64,000 nucleotides of DNA from NCBI GenBank assembly GCA_965203735.1, contig OZ241909.1, positions 620,001-684,000 of the forward strand, given 5' to 3'. Under the pieces are notes generated by a model. That model ran no database searches. It worked only from the letters and a program-made list of their open reading frames with translations, and was not told where the DNA came from. The position numbers and the translations under genes were made by a program. The stretch is from Bin55 sp965203735 (lineage in GTDB: Bacteria; Pseudomonadota; Gammaproteobacteria; Pseudomonadales; Azotimanducaceae). Below are positions 9,038-17,642 of the stretch, piece by piece (within the stretch, counting starts at the first letter, position 1; every line of letters starts with the position of its first letter).

Positions 9038-10417
9038 TTAGCTAGGTGCTGCTTCAGGAGATTTGTGACTCAAGAGTGATCTTGCAGTGGGTTCATCTCC
9101 AGCAACTACATGGGATTCTCGTTCATCGCCGAATCCGATTAGCTTTCGCTCATCGTCTACCCAGAAAGATAGATCCCTACCGGTGTACTGCTGCATCTCT
9201 ACTTCAAACGTGTGACTCAATCCGGTCGGGAGACCTTTGCGCCCAGAGTAGGCTCCACGTGTCGGTGCTATTCCCCATCTCCTCCCGTTTGAATTACGTT
9301 CGAAACATAGAAGATTGATGGGAAAAACTGTTTCCCTAGCCGGCTCTGCTTCACACACTAGCAAAGCCAAGAGAATGTCGGGTACTACTGGATCGCTGCC
9401 CGGAATACTCAAGGTAGCAGTTTGGTCTCCATTTGACTTGACGGCTAGTCGATTGTCTCCGAGAAACTCAAGAGTCTGGTCAGCGTCATAGAGCATTCCT
9501 CGGTCTAGCATTTTGGAATAGGCACTACCTGTTGCACCTTCCTTAGACCTATAGTGCGTCCATTTAAAGGAAAGCACATCTTCCAAGATCAATGTGCTTT
9601 CGAACCATAGACGGTCTGTAGCAGATTCGGGATTCTCGGTGTTGTACGGGGTGGTGGAAAATGGAAAGTCCAATCTCCAATTGACCTCAGCAGAACCGTC
9701 GTCGTTCAACTGAGTCTTGAATCTACTCAGTCCCACTCCATCTGAAATGGACCAGGTCTCGTTCCATTTTTCAACAAACCTCTTGTTTCCATCAAGAATT
9801 TCCGGGCTTTTGTTCGTCATTGTCTTTGTATCTCCTTGAGTTTCAATCCTGTACATCAAGTCTGACATTCCACGTTGATCCAACGCCTCGCGAACGTGCG
9901 CTATGGCCCGTGCCAGCCTTGACGCGACTGTTCCTGGGCTGACTCGAAGTATGTTGGACATTTCCGAGTAGCTCAGGTCATCGAAGTAGCGTTTGAGTAA
10001 TGCTTCCTTGAATCGGTCATCCAAATTGCCAATTTCCTCTCGAATGAGTTGAATCAGTTGACTCCGAATAGTTGTGTCTTCAACACTAGGAGGGTTTTCA
10101 TGTGAATTGATACTCCCAGAACAAAGATTCTCTTTCTTGCGCCAAGCTGTGACCTTTCGAATCTGGTCCACAGCTACTGCTCCAATGATTGTGTTCCACC
10201 AACCTAACGGGCTTGCGACCACCCCGTCGACTGGCTGTGAGTCCATCAATCTCAGAATCGAAACTTGAACAATATCCTCAGCCTCCTCTAAGGAATACTG
10301 ACTGGCTTTTCGCAACGCCCATTGACGATGGCGGGTTACGAAAGTCTCAAGCGCGGAGTCGTCGTCGTTCCGGTAGAAACGTTCAATCAATTCTTGGTCG
10401 CTTTCCTGATTGTTCAC
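9038..10417 (-). CDS. ECF-like sigma-70 factor with long C-terminal extension
   Basis: Residues 1-190 carry sigma-70 region 2 (helices around WALRKASQYSLEEAEDIV, with DQIRK further on) and region 4 (a helix-turn-helix around LSYSEMSNILRVSPGTVASR). This would direct RNA polymerase to a special promoter set. Residues ~200-459 form an extra domain, beta-rich in appearance, that I do not recognise; ordinary ECF factors end near residue 190. The start is a GTG with a weak ribosome site. Extensions of this kind in other ECF groups regulate the sigma factor directly, so this one may act as an internal sensor or anti-sigma element (inference). No zinc-finger anti-sigma gene is adjacent. Confidence 0.82.
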   Translation of the reverse strand: MNNQESDQELIERFYRNDDDSALETFVTRHRQWALRKASQYSLEEAEDIVQVSILRLMDSQPVDGVVASPLGWWNTIIGAVAVDQIRKVTAWRKKENLCSGSINSHENPPSVEDTTIRSQLIQLIREEIGNLDDRFKEALLKRYFDDLSYSEMSNILRVSPGTVASRLARAIAHVREALDQRGMSDLMYRIETQGDTKTMTNKSPEILDGNKRFVEKWNETWSISDGVGLSRFKTQLNDDGSAEVNWRLDFPFSTTPYNTENPESATDRLWFESTLILEDVLSFKWTHYRSKEGATGSAYSKMLDRGMLYDADQTLEFLGDNRLAVKSNGDQTATLSIPGSDPVVPDILLALLVCEAEPARETVFPINLLCFERNSNGRRWGIAPTRGAYSGRKGLPTGLSHTFEVEMQQYTGRDLSFWVDDERKLIGFGDERESHVVAGDEPTARSLLSHKSPEAAPS

Positions 10418-10801
10418 TTTCGAGTCTCTGTGGGATTGTGGGAGGGAATTTGGGACTTGCTACTTCCTAAGTCGAGATGGGAACCGAATTTCTTCCCGGA
10501 ATTGAAACAGAATGCACAAAATTGAGACGCTACTGTGTTCTCATGTACAGTCGAGCTCGGGTCTCCATGGGAGAATCACGACCTCAGAAAGAAGACACAT
10601 TAATGTGGCAAAGAGATGTTTTGTCGCGCAGCTTAGTTGGCAGATTTCTATCGAGTCTTCAGAATTCGAAGAGTTGAAGCTATCTCAGATCCCGGCACAC
10701 TGGAGAGGCATCGCTTGATGTCGTCTTATCCAATTGACTCTGGCAGTACAGTTCGAGACCCTATCAATCTACATGCGACGAAAAACGGGGGGAGAAGTTA
10801 C
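10418..10801. other. Intergenic gap upstream of the sigma gene
   Basis: These 384 bases contain the promoter region of the minus-strand sigma gene and the 3' end of the crotonase operon. I found no supported coding sequence, tRNA or strong terminator. Short plus-strand frames here have no ribosome site and no recognisable protein character. Confidence 0.5.
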
Positions 10802-11596
10802 TTATTCAGTGTTGAAATTTGGTTTGCGTTTTTCTTTGAATGCTTCGACAGCCTCCCGATGGTCGGGAAGACGTCGGGCAATCTGATCTCTGATGTTCTC
10901 TCGTTCCATCACCGCTTCAAGATCAGCGTCCATAGGATTTCGACTCAGAAGCTCTTTGATCATCATGACGGCTTGAGTCGGATTGTTCGCAATTTCCGCA
11001 GCTTTCTCCAACGCGACTGTTTCGAGTTCATCGGGCTCCGTTACTGCGGTAACCAATCCCATTGCTAGTGCTTCGTCAGCCGGAACCATCCTTCCCGTCA
11101 GACACATATCGGTTGCTGGTCCAAGTCCAACTAGATTGGCCAAAAGACGGGTTGATCCAAGTTCAGGCATCAGTCCCATCTTGATAAATCGAATACTGAG
11201 CAATGCATTCGTAGAAGCAATGCGAACGTCGAATGGAAGAATCATGGTCAAACCTACACCGACTGCATAGCCATTAATCGCGGCAATTGTGGGTTTTGAT
11301 GACCGGATAAAGTGGGTCAACGAAGCCCCGCCTCGTCGAATTGCCTCACCTCCTCCTGGTTCGGCGTTCGTCTTGACGCGTTCCGCGAATCCGTCAATGT
11401 CTGCACCGGCGCAGAAGGCTCGTCCTTCTCCCGTCATTAGTATCGCGCCAATAGATGGGTTGTCGTTCCATTCGGTTATCTGATCGACGATTTCACCTGA
11501 CATCGTGGCATTCCAAGCATTGAGCTTGTGGGGACGATTGAGGCGGATAATTCCGACGCGATCTTGTGTCTCAGTTAGGATTGTTGTATGTGGCAT
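10802..11596 (-). CDS. Enoyl-CoA hydratase/isomerase (crotonase) family protein
   Basis: This 264-residue crotonase-fold enzyme acts on acyl-CoA thioesters, typically hydrating enoyl-CoA. The oxyanion-hole segments are visible: GEGRAFCAGADIDGF in the first half and AINGYAVGVGLTM in the second, followed by a FIKMGLMPELGST segment holding the position of the usual catalytic acid. I start it at the ATG giving MPHTTIL, because GGAGG lies six bases upstream; a TTG four codons earlier overlaps that ribosome site. It is the last gene of the minus-strand Cox-like operon, 104 bases beyond the quinone oxidoreductase, which suggests a role in degrading the product of that operon. Confidence 0.88.
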   Translation of the reverse strand: MPHTTILTETQDRVGIIRLNRPHKLNAWNATMSGEIVDQITEWNDNPSIGAILMTGEGRAFCAGADIDGFAERVKTNAEPGGGEAIRRGGASLTHFIRSSKPTIAAINGYAVGVGLTMILPFDVRIASTNALLSIRFIKMGLMPELGSTRLLANLVGLGPATDMCLTGRMVPADEALAMGLVTAVTEPDELETVALEKAAEIANNPTQAVMMIKELLSRNPMDADLEAVMERENIRDQIARRLPDHREAVEAFKEKRKPNFNTE

Positions 11597-11700
11597 ATAG
11601 GCCTCCAACTAGGTTTGCCGGTCTAACTCCGTCAGTTACTTGCTCTCGTGCGATCTTTCCAGACTATAGCGAACGACACTCAAATCTCTCTCTTGCGTAT

Positions 11701-12744
11701 TTAGACATTAGTGGTCACTCCATCCGGTTCAAATTCGTAGCCGTTCATGGTTACTACACATTTTCCCACCACGTTTCTGAGCTCTAGCATTCTCAATGCG
11801 TCCACAGCTCTCTCAAGTGGCAATCCCGCACAGACATAGGGGTCAATAGCTCCGGAGTACGCCAGATCTCGTAGTTCCTGCGACAATCGACGACCCAACT
11901 CAGGATTTCTACGACCGATCTCTCCGGCGCGAACCCCAATGAGCGAGACTTCCTTGATAAGGATCAGGTTGACCGCGGCCTGGGGCCAACGTCCACTCGT
12001 AAAACCGACGGTCACAATTCGTCCACCGAAATTGACGCAGCGCATGCTCTCGTCGAAGACGTCCCCTCCAACGGGGTCCAAGATTACATCGGCACCTCCT
12101 GTTCCGGTGATTTCCTTCACTCGTTGTCGAAAACCACCAAGGCGGCCGTCAGGCAAGGTGTAGTTGATAACTTCGTCTGCTCCCCGACTCGAAACAACTG
12201 CGAGCTTGTCGTCGCGTCCACCTGTACCAATTACTTTTGCTCCAAGGAGTTTGCCCACATCGACAGCGGCCATGCCAACCCCTCCGGTCGCGCCATGAAC
12301 CATAAGCCACTCGTCCTCTTGAAGTGATCCCCCGTGCGAGAGGGCCACCCAAGCAGTTTGATATGCGGTTCCGTAGCTCGCCCCTTTGGCGAATGACATG
12401 CTCGGAGGCAATGGTCGAACCGAGTTTGCAGGTAGATTTATTGCTTCAGAAAAGCCACCGGAGCGACAACCAAACACGACCGAATCGCCCGCTTTGACAT
12501 TAGTTACATTACTACCTACTTCGACGACTTCACCCGCGCCTTCTCCGCCCGGAGCGAAAGGTAGAGGAGGTTTGTGCTGATACTTGCCTTGAATCATGAG
12601 CAAGTCGGGGAAATTAACCGAACACGCCATGATTCGCACCTGGACCTCATCCGGTCCAGGTGGGGGAATCTCGATCTCGTCGAGCGTTATGCTCGCAATA
12701 TCTTCGTTTAATTCATGGCATCTATACGTACGTATCCGCGCCAT
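11701..12744 (-). CDS. NADPH:quinone oxidoreductase-like MDR protein
   Basis: This 347-residue medium-chain reductase has no zinc-binding cysteines. It has the GROES-like N-terminal fold (PGGEGAGEVVEVG) and an NADPH Rossmann segment (HGATGGVGMAAVDVGKLLGA), as in zeta-crystallin-type quinone oxidoreductases and acryloyl/crotonyl reductases. Its ATG overlaps the stop of the upstream CoxM-like gene as TAATG, so it is translationally coupled to the hydroxylase operon. That coupling suggests it reduces an unsaturated or quinone-like intermediate made by that pathway. The exact substrate is not visible. Confidence 0.87.
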   Translation of the reverse strand: MARIRTYRCHELNEDIASITLDEIEIPPPGPDEVQVRIMACSVNFPDLLMIQGKYQHKPPLPFAPGGEGAGEVVEVGSNVTNVKAGDSVVFGCRSGGFSEAINLPANSVRPLPPSMSFAKGASYGTAYQTAWVALSHGGSLQEDEWLMVHGATGGVGMAAVDVGKLLGAKVIGTGGRDDKLAVVSSRGADEVINYTLPDGRLGGFRQRVKEITGTGGADVILDPVGGDVFDESMRCVNFGGRIVTVGFTSGRWPQAAVNLILIKEVSLIGVRAGEIGRRNPELGRRLSQELRDLAYSGAIDPYVCAGLPLERAVDALRMLELRNVVGKCVVTMNGYEFEPDGVTTNV

Positions 12745-13526
12745 TACGAGATTTGCGATACAGCGCGTTGCGCCATCACCCCAACTAGGTGCGCACGGTA
12801 ATCGGCAGAAGCATGAATATCCGAATTGAAGCTCGAGGAGTCAATGGATACGCCGCTAATTGATCCTGCGGAGAAGTCATTGGTAAGTGCGTCTTCCATG
12901 GCGAGTAGCCGGAACACGCAAGTTCCAGCACCAGTAACAGCTACACGAACGTTTCCGTTGGTCTCGGAGACCATTAATCCGACAACCGCATATCGGGAAG
13001 CAGGATTCGGAAACTTGACGTAGGCGGCCCGGGACGGCATCGGAAACTCCACGGCAGTGACAATTTCGCCTTCGCCAAGAGCAGTATCAAACATGCCAGT
13101 AAAGAAGTCATCTGCTCCTATGGTTCGCTCGTTGGTATGTACGGTTGCATTCAGACCGAGAACTGCTGCAGGATAGTCGGCCGCAGGATCGTTGTTTGCA
13201 ATAGAGCCTCCAATCGTTCCCCGATTCCGTACCTGAGGATCTCCAATTCCGCTCGCCAAGTGTCGGAGTGCGTCAATTGTGGCGTTAGCGGCGACTTCGT
13301 TGTGCACCGCCATGCCCCCGACTTTCATCGAAGTTCCGGAAGTCATGACCCCCTGCAGACTTTCAACTCCGCCAAGGTCGATGACATCTTCGACGTCCGC
13401 TAGCCTCTGTTTGAGAGTGGGAATGAGCGTCATGCCTCCTGCAAGATATGCACCTTCGTCGCTCGTCGTGTGCAATTCTTTAGCCTCTTCTATCGACGTG
13501 GCTCTGTGGTATCGAAATGAGTACAT
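12744..13526 (-). CDS. coxM: Molybdenum hydroxylase FAD subunit (CoxM/CutM-like)
   Basis: This 260-residue FAD-binding subunit of the xanthine oxidase/CO dehydrogenase family passes electrons from the iron-sulfur subunit to an acceptor. It has both FAD signature loops, AGGMTLIPTLKQRL near residue 35 and GTIGGSIANNDPAADYP near residue 105. I start it at the ATG giving MYSFRYH: AAGGAGG lies seven bases upstream, and it begins just past the stop of the large-subunit gene. A start nine codons earlier would overlap that gene. The S-L-M order of subunit genes is that of form II enzymes. Confidence 0.92.
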   Translation of the reverse strand: MYSFRYHRATSIEEAKELHTTSDEGAYLAGGMTLIPTLKQRLADVEDVIDLGGVESLQGVMTSGTSMKVGGMAVHNEVAANATIDALRHLASGIGDPQVRNRGTIGGSIANNDPAADYPAAVLGLNATVHTNERTIGADDFFTGMFDTALGEGEIVTAVEFPMPSRAAYVKFPNPASRYAVVGLMVSETNGNVRVAVTGAGTCVFRLLAMEDALTNDFSAGSISGVSIDSSSFNSDIHASADYRAHLVGVMAQRAVSQIS

Positions 13527-13528
13527 GT

Positions 13529-15877
13529 CTAACCTCCTTGAATCGCTCGCCACACAGTTTCAGATGTCGCCGGCATCGGTAGATCCTTAACTCCGAGAGC
13601 ATCCGTGATGGCATTCATCACTGCTGCAGTTGCACCGATCGCACCTGCCTCGCCGCACCCTTTAACTCCTAGCGGATTGTGAGTGCACGGAGTCGAAGTG
13701 GTATCTACGACAAAGTCGGGAAGATCATCAGCCCGGGGCATTGTGTAGTCCATATACGATCCCGAGACGAGCTGGCCATCGGAATCGTAAATTCCTTTCT
13801 CCAACAAAGCTTGTCCAATCCCCTGAGCGAGTCCGCCATGGACCTGGCCCTCCACAATCATGGGATTGATTACGTTGCCGAAATCGTCTACTGCAACGAA
13901 CGAAACAATCGAAGTGGTTCCGGTCTCCAAGTCGATCTCCACCTCACAAATATGAGTCCCTGCCGGATAAGTGAAATTGGCGGGATCATAAAAAGCTTTC
14001 TCCGACAATCCCGGTTCGAGTTCATCGAGAGGGAAATTGCCAGGTACGTACGCTGAAAATGCGACTTCGCCAAATGTCAATGATTCGTTCGAATCGGGGA
14101 TTGTGAAGATCCCATCATCAAATGAAACCTGATCTTCCTCGCTATCGAGCATGTGTGCCGCAATCTTTTTTGCTTTGGTAACGATCTTGTCGGTGGCTTT
14201 CGAGATTGCGGAACCTCCAACGGCTATTGACCGTGAGCCGTATGTTCCTAGTCCATAGTCCGATCGACGTGTGTCACCGTGTACGACTGAAACATTTTCG
14301 AACGGAATGCCCAGTTTGTCCGAGACGAGCTGAGCGAAAGTGGTCTCGTGTCCTTGTCCGTGGCTGTGCGCTCCGGTCATGACCGATACCGAGCCTGTGA
14401 CATCCACTCGAACTTCGGCAGACTCAAAGAGTCCGACTCCTGCGCCGAGCGAAAGTGCTACCTGAGACGGTGCCAGTCCACATGCCTCGATATAACAAGA
14501 AAACCCTAAGCCGCGACGTTTGCCATCCGCTTCGGACTGAGCTTTTCGTGAAGCAAATCCCGAGTAATTCGCGTATTCCAAAGCCTTGTCAAGGCTAGCC
14601 GCATAATTGCCCGTGTCATAAGTTAGGGCGACAGGGGTTTCATAGGGAAAGTCTTCCGGTTTGATGAAGTTTCGTCGTCGCAATTCGGTTGCATCGATGT
14701 TGAGTTCTCGTGCAGCTGTCTCTACGATTCGTTCGACTACGTAGGTTGCTTCTGGACGTCCGGCTCCTCGATATGCGTCGACGGGTGCTGTATTGGTGAA
14801 TACAGCCTGCACTTCCACGTAAATCGCCGGTGTCTTGTATTGACCAGCCATCAACGTTCCATACAGATACGTAGGTACGCTGGACGCAAAGGTGGATAAG
14901 TACGCGCCCATGTTGGCGATGGTCTTGACTCTCAGTCCGAGAAAGTCACCTTCAGGAGACAGGGCCAGTTCAGCGTGTGTCACATGGTCTCGACCATGCG
15001 CGTCCGCAAGGAAAGACTCCACCCGCTCCGCTGTCCACTTGACAGGTCTTCCAACCTTTGCCGATGCCCAAATCACGGCGGTCTCTTCCGCATACACGAA
15101 GATCTTCGATCCAAATCCGCCGCCAACGTCAGGAGAAATTACGTGGAGCTTGGCCTCTGGCGCAATATTCACAAACGCAGCAAGAACCAAGCGTTCCAGA
15201 TGCGGGTTTTGCGAGGTTGTATGCAAGGTGTAGGTTTCTGATGCGGCATCGTAGGAACCCAGAGCAGCTCGAGGTTCGATTGCATTGGGTATCAAACGGT
15301 TGTTTACGATGTCGATGGATGTAATGTGTGCTGCATTCTCGAACGCAGCATCCGTTGCAGTCTTATCTCCAAGTTCCCAGTCATAGGAACGATTGGACGG
15401 GACACTCTCGTGAATTTGGTCACTCTGCGTGGCGTTTGCCACGTCGAGGACGGGTGTCTGCGTGTCGAATTCTGCGACTACTGCTTCCGCTCCGTTCTTG
15501 GCGGCTTGCACCGTGTCGCCAATGACAAGCGCATAGGGTTCACCAACATAGTTGACCTGTTCCGTTGCGATAGGTGGATGGGGCGGTGCGACCATGTCCG
15601 ATCCATCCTTCGACTTGACTAGCCATCCACATGGTAGATCGCCGATTTCATCCTTTGCAAGGTCCGCACCGGCAAAAGCCGCAACCACACCAGGTGTTGA
15701 CAGTGCAGCTGATGTGTCGATGCTCTTGATTGTCGCTCTGGCGTGGGGCGATCGAACGAAAACACAATGCGTTTGGCCCGGGAGATTGATGTCGTCGGTA
15801 TATCTCCCGGTACCCGTAATGAATCTAGCATCCTCCGTTCTTCGTACGGATGCGCCTATTCCAGTCTCTGTTGCCAT
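13529..15877 (-). CDS. coxL: Molybdenum hydroxylase large subunit, form II CoxL-like
   Basis: This 782-residue catalytic subunit binds the Mo-molybdopterin cytosine dinucleotide cofactor. The active-site loop reads AYRGAGR (about residue 367), the form II motif. True aerobic CO dehydrogenase (form I) has AYRCSFR instead, so CO oxidation is doubtful and the substrate is probably an organic compound. Other family motifs are present, such as GGGFGSK and GSRS-like glycine-rich cofactor loops, and the C-terminal GCGEAGAIG with the conserved glutamate. Start: ATG preceded by AGGAGGG; a GTG one codon earlier is too close to the ribosome site. Flanked by its small and FAD subunits in one operon. Confidence 0.93.
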   Translation of the reverse strand: MATETGIGASVRRTEDARFITGTGRYTDDINLPGQTHCVFVRSPHARATIKSIDTSAALSTPGVVAAFAGADLAKDEIGDLPCGWLVKSKDGSDMVAPPHPPIATEQVNYVGEPYALVIGDTVQAAKNGAEAVVAEFDTQTPVLDVANATQSDQIHESVPSNRSYDWELGDKTATDAAFENAAHITSIDIVNNRLIPNAIEPRAALGSYDAASETYTLHTTSQNPHLERLVLAAFVNIAPEAKLHVISPDVGGGFGSKIFVYAEETAVIWASAKVGRPVKWTAERVESFLADAHGRDHVTHAELALSPEGDFLGLRVKTIANMGAYLSTFASSVPTYLYGTLMAGQYKTPAIYVEVQAVFTNTAPVDAYRGAGRPEATYVVERIVETAARELNIDATELRRRNFIKPEDFPYETPVALTYDTGNYAASLDKALEYANYSGFASRKAQSEADGKRRGLGFSCYIEACGLAPSQVALSLGAGVGLFESAEVRVDVTGSVSVMTGAHSHGQGHETTFAQLVSDKLGIPFENVSVVHGDTRRSDYGLGTYGSRSIAVGGSAISKATDKIVTKAKKIAAHMLDSEEDQVSFDDGIFTIPDSNESLTFGEVAFSAYVPGNFPLDELEPGLSEKAFYDPANFTYPAGTHICEVEIDLETGTTSIVSFVAVDDFGNVINPMIVEGQVHGGLAQGIGQALLEKGIYDSDGQLVSGSYMDYTMPRADDLPDFVVDTTSTPCTHNPLGVKGCGEAGAIGATAAVMNAITDALGVKDLPMPATSETVWRAIQGG

Positions 15878-15886
15878 CACGCCCTC

Positions 15887-16348
15887 CTACATGTTCTGCT
15901 GTGCTGACAGCACAGCTTTGACGATGTTGTGATAGCCAGTACATCTACAGAAGTTCCCGTCGAGACCCTTCCGAACTGTATCGCCATCCAACGATTCCGA
16001 TTCGTTCACCAATCCGATGGCGGCCATAATCATGCCTGGTGTGCAAAAGCCGCATTGCAAGGCATGATGCTCATTGAAGGCTTCCTGCATCGGATGCAAG
16101 CTACCAGGCTCCCCGATGCCTTCAATCGTGGTTACCTCGCCACCTTGGACTTGTGCTGTTAGAACAGTGCAGGCTTTGACAGCCTTTCCGTTGAGGTGCA
16201 CCGTGCAACTGCCGCACTGGCTGGTGTCACACCCAATGTGTGTTCCTGTGAGGTTCAAGTTCTCACGAAGGGTATCGGAGAGGAGGGAGTTGTCCTCAAC
16301 GGACAATGATCGTTCCTCCCCATTTACAGAAAACGTAACGTCTACCAT
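15887..16348 (-). CDS. coxS: Molybdenum hydroxylase [2Fe-2S] subunit (CoxS-like)
   Basis: This 153-residue small subunit carries two [2Fe-2S] clusters that conduct electrons from the molybdenum site to FAD. The N-terminal plant-ferredoxin cluster is held by GCDTSQCGSC and a later cysteine (KACTV); the C-terminal helical-bundle cluster by CGFCTPGM and CRCTGYHNI. Length and motif spacing are those of CoxS/XdhC-type subunits. AAGGAG lies just before the ATG. It is directly upstream of the large subunit in the order S-L-M. Confidence 0.95.
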   Translation of the reverse strand: MVDVTFSVNGEERSLSVEDNSLLSDTLRENLNLTGTHIGCDTSQCGSCTVHLNGKAVKACTVLTAQVQGGEVTTIEGIGEPGSLHPMQEAFNEHHALQCGFCTPGMIMAAIGLVNESESLDGDTVRKGLDGNFCRCTGYHNIVKAVLSAQQNM

Positions 16349-16370
16349 TCCATTCTCCTTGTTGTGGAAT

Positions 16371-16817
16371 TTATGCTTGAAGGGTCCATCGTTCGACGAA
16401 CTTAGTGAAAAAGTGGGTTGTCAGCTTGTCGATCACCCCACCAATGAGCCTTGAACCAATTTGCGCAAGCTTTCCACCTACCACACCTTCAACCGTGTAG
16501 CTGAGTTGCGTGTCGCAACCCTTGTCGTCGAGCGAAATTGAGGCGGAACCTTTCCCGAACCCGGCGGCTCCACCAGTTGCGCTCACTTCCAACGTGTAGC
16601 TTGTCGGAGCTACGACATTGACCATATGGACATTCGCTGAAAAAGTTGTGCGGACTGGTCCGATCTTTGCGCGTACTTTGGCAAGGTATTGATACTCGGA
16701 GACTTGAGACATCTCTTGGCAGCCATCGATGCATTCTTTGAGTACAGCGGGATCCAATAACGCATCCCATACCTCTTGACGAGGCGCAGGAATATTGGAT
16801 TCTCCGCGAAACTCCAC
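16371..16817 (-). CDS. coxG: CoxG-like SRPBCC-domain protein
   Basis: This 148-residue protein aligns with the CoxG family (carbon-monoxide dehydrogenase subunit G), a START/SRPBCC fold. The family hallmark is visible: NIPAPRQEVWDALLDPAVL at the N-terminus, a central KVRAKIGPV segment and a C-terminal amphipathic helix. CoxG proteins anchor or deliver hydroxylase components, or small hydrophobic ligands, at the membrane. I prefer the GTG start because its next residues align with the family N-terminus; a TTG at 16841 would add eight residues. It is the first gene of the CoxSLM operon. Confidence 0.82.
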   Translation of the reverse strand: MEFRGESNIPAPRQEVWDALLDPAVLKECIDGCQEMSQVSEYQYLAKVRAKIGPVRTTFSANVHMVNVVAPTSYTLEVSATGGAAGFGKGSASISLDDKGCDTQLSYTVEGVVGGKLAQIGSRLIGGVIDKLTTHFFTKFVERWTLQA

Positions 16818-16876
16818 GAGGTTCTTGGTTCTCCATTGCAACTAGGCACTCACGTCACTAGTGACGGATCCTCACC

Positions 16877-16908
16877 TTTGTTGGACTGCTCTAGGGCTGT
16901 CCAACAAA
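16877..16908. repeat. Perfect 10-bp inverted repeat
   Basis: TTTGTTGGAC is followed, after a 12-base loop, by its exact complement GTCCAACAAA. It lies between the end of the nitroreductase gene and the start of coxG on the minus strand. There is no T-run after either arm, so it is not a classical intrinsic terminator. It could be an operator or mRNA structure for the Cox-like operon. Confidence 0.7.
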
Positions 16909-16978
16909 CGCTCAAACAATAATACTCCGTGAGGCTCGTAGCGAATATTGGATATTCAAGAATTTCCCGAAGAAGCGA

Positions 16979-17641
16979 CTATTCGAAGGGCTTTCCGTCG
17001 AAAGAGTCGACTGTTGCAAAACTTGAGACTGAATTGCGTCTGAGCTTTGTGAGTTGCTTTACTGGCTTACCTATTGGCAATAGAGCGCATACTGCAAAGT
17101 GATCAGGTACTTCAAACAACTGTTTTACTTCTGACTCGAAAGGTGCGAGAAACGTAGTAAGTGTGCCTCCGAAACCTTCGTTGCGAGCTGCTAGCAGGAT
17201 ATTCCATGCGAAGGGGTAGATTGAGCCACCCGACACAACTCCCACGCGATCCAATTCGCTATCCATGGATGCAACGACAGAGAGATCCACAACTATGAGC
17301 AGTAGCACTGGCGCGTCGACAAATTGTCGAGCATAGGATGGTGGAAGTTCAACATTGTCGATGTCCGACTGGGTCACTTGGGAAGGATTGATGGTGTTGA
17401 AGGGGTTTTCTCCTGCGTTCACTTGAGCGCGATAACGACTCATGACGGAAGTGACGATCGGTACGAGTGCTTCCCGTTTGACCTGGTCTCGAATCACGAT
17501 GACGCGCCATCCCTGACGATTGCCACCGCTGGGCGCAAATCGAGCGTTTTCGAGAATTTTGGAAAGTACGATATCTGGGACCTCATCGGAGGTGAATTGC
17601 CTTGCCGCGAAAGTGGTTCGCATGACTTCGTAGAGTTCCAT
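16979..17641 (-). CDS. Nitroreductase family FMN-dependent oxidoreductase
   Basis: This 220-residue protein has the nitroreductase fold: an N-terminal TFAARQFTSDEVPD segment, FAPSGGNRQGWRVIVI for FMN binding, and a C-terminal GFGGTLTTFLAPFE region near the second FMN contact. Members reduce nitro groups, quinones or enones with NAD(P)H. Its ATG follows the stop of the upstream glutamate-synthase-like gene by a single base (TGATATG), so the two are co-translated. The substrate is unknown. Confidence 0.86.
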   Translation of the reverse strand: MELYEVMRTTFAARQFTSDEVPDIVLSKILENARFAPSGGNRQGWRVIVIRDQVKREALVPIVTSVMSRYRAQVNAGENPFNTINPSQVTQSDIDNVELPPSYARQFVDAPVLLLIVVDLSVVASMDSELDRVGVVSGGSIYPFAWNILLAARNEGFGGTLTTFLAPFESEVKQLFEVPDHFAVCALLPIGKPVKQLTKLRRNSVSSFATVDSFDGKPFE

Positions 17642-17642
17642 A

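Noticed and set aside
13529..15877. True aerobic CO dehydrogenase large subunit
   Set aside because: The active-site loop is AYRGAGR (form II), lacking the AYRCSFR cysteine of form I.
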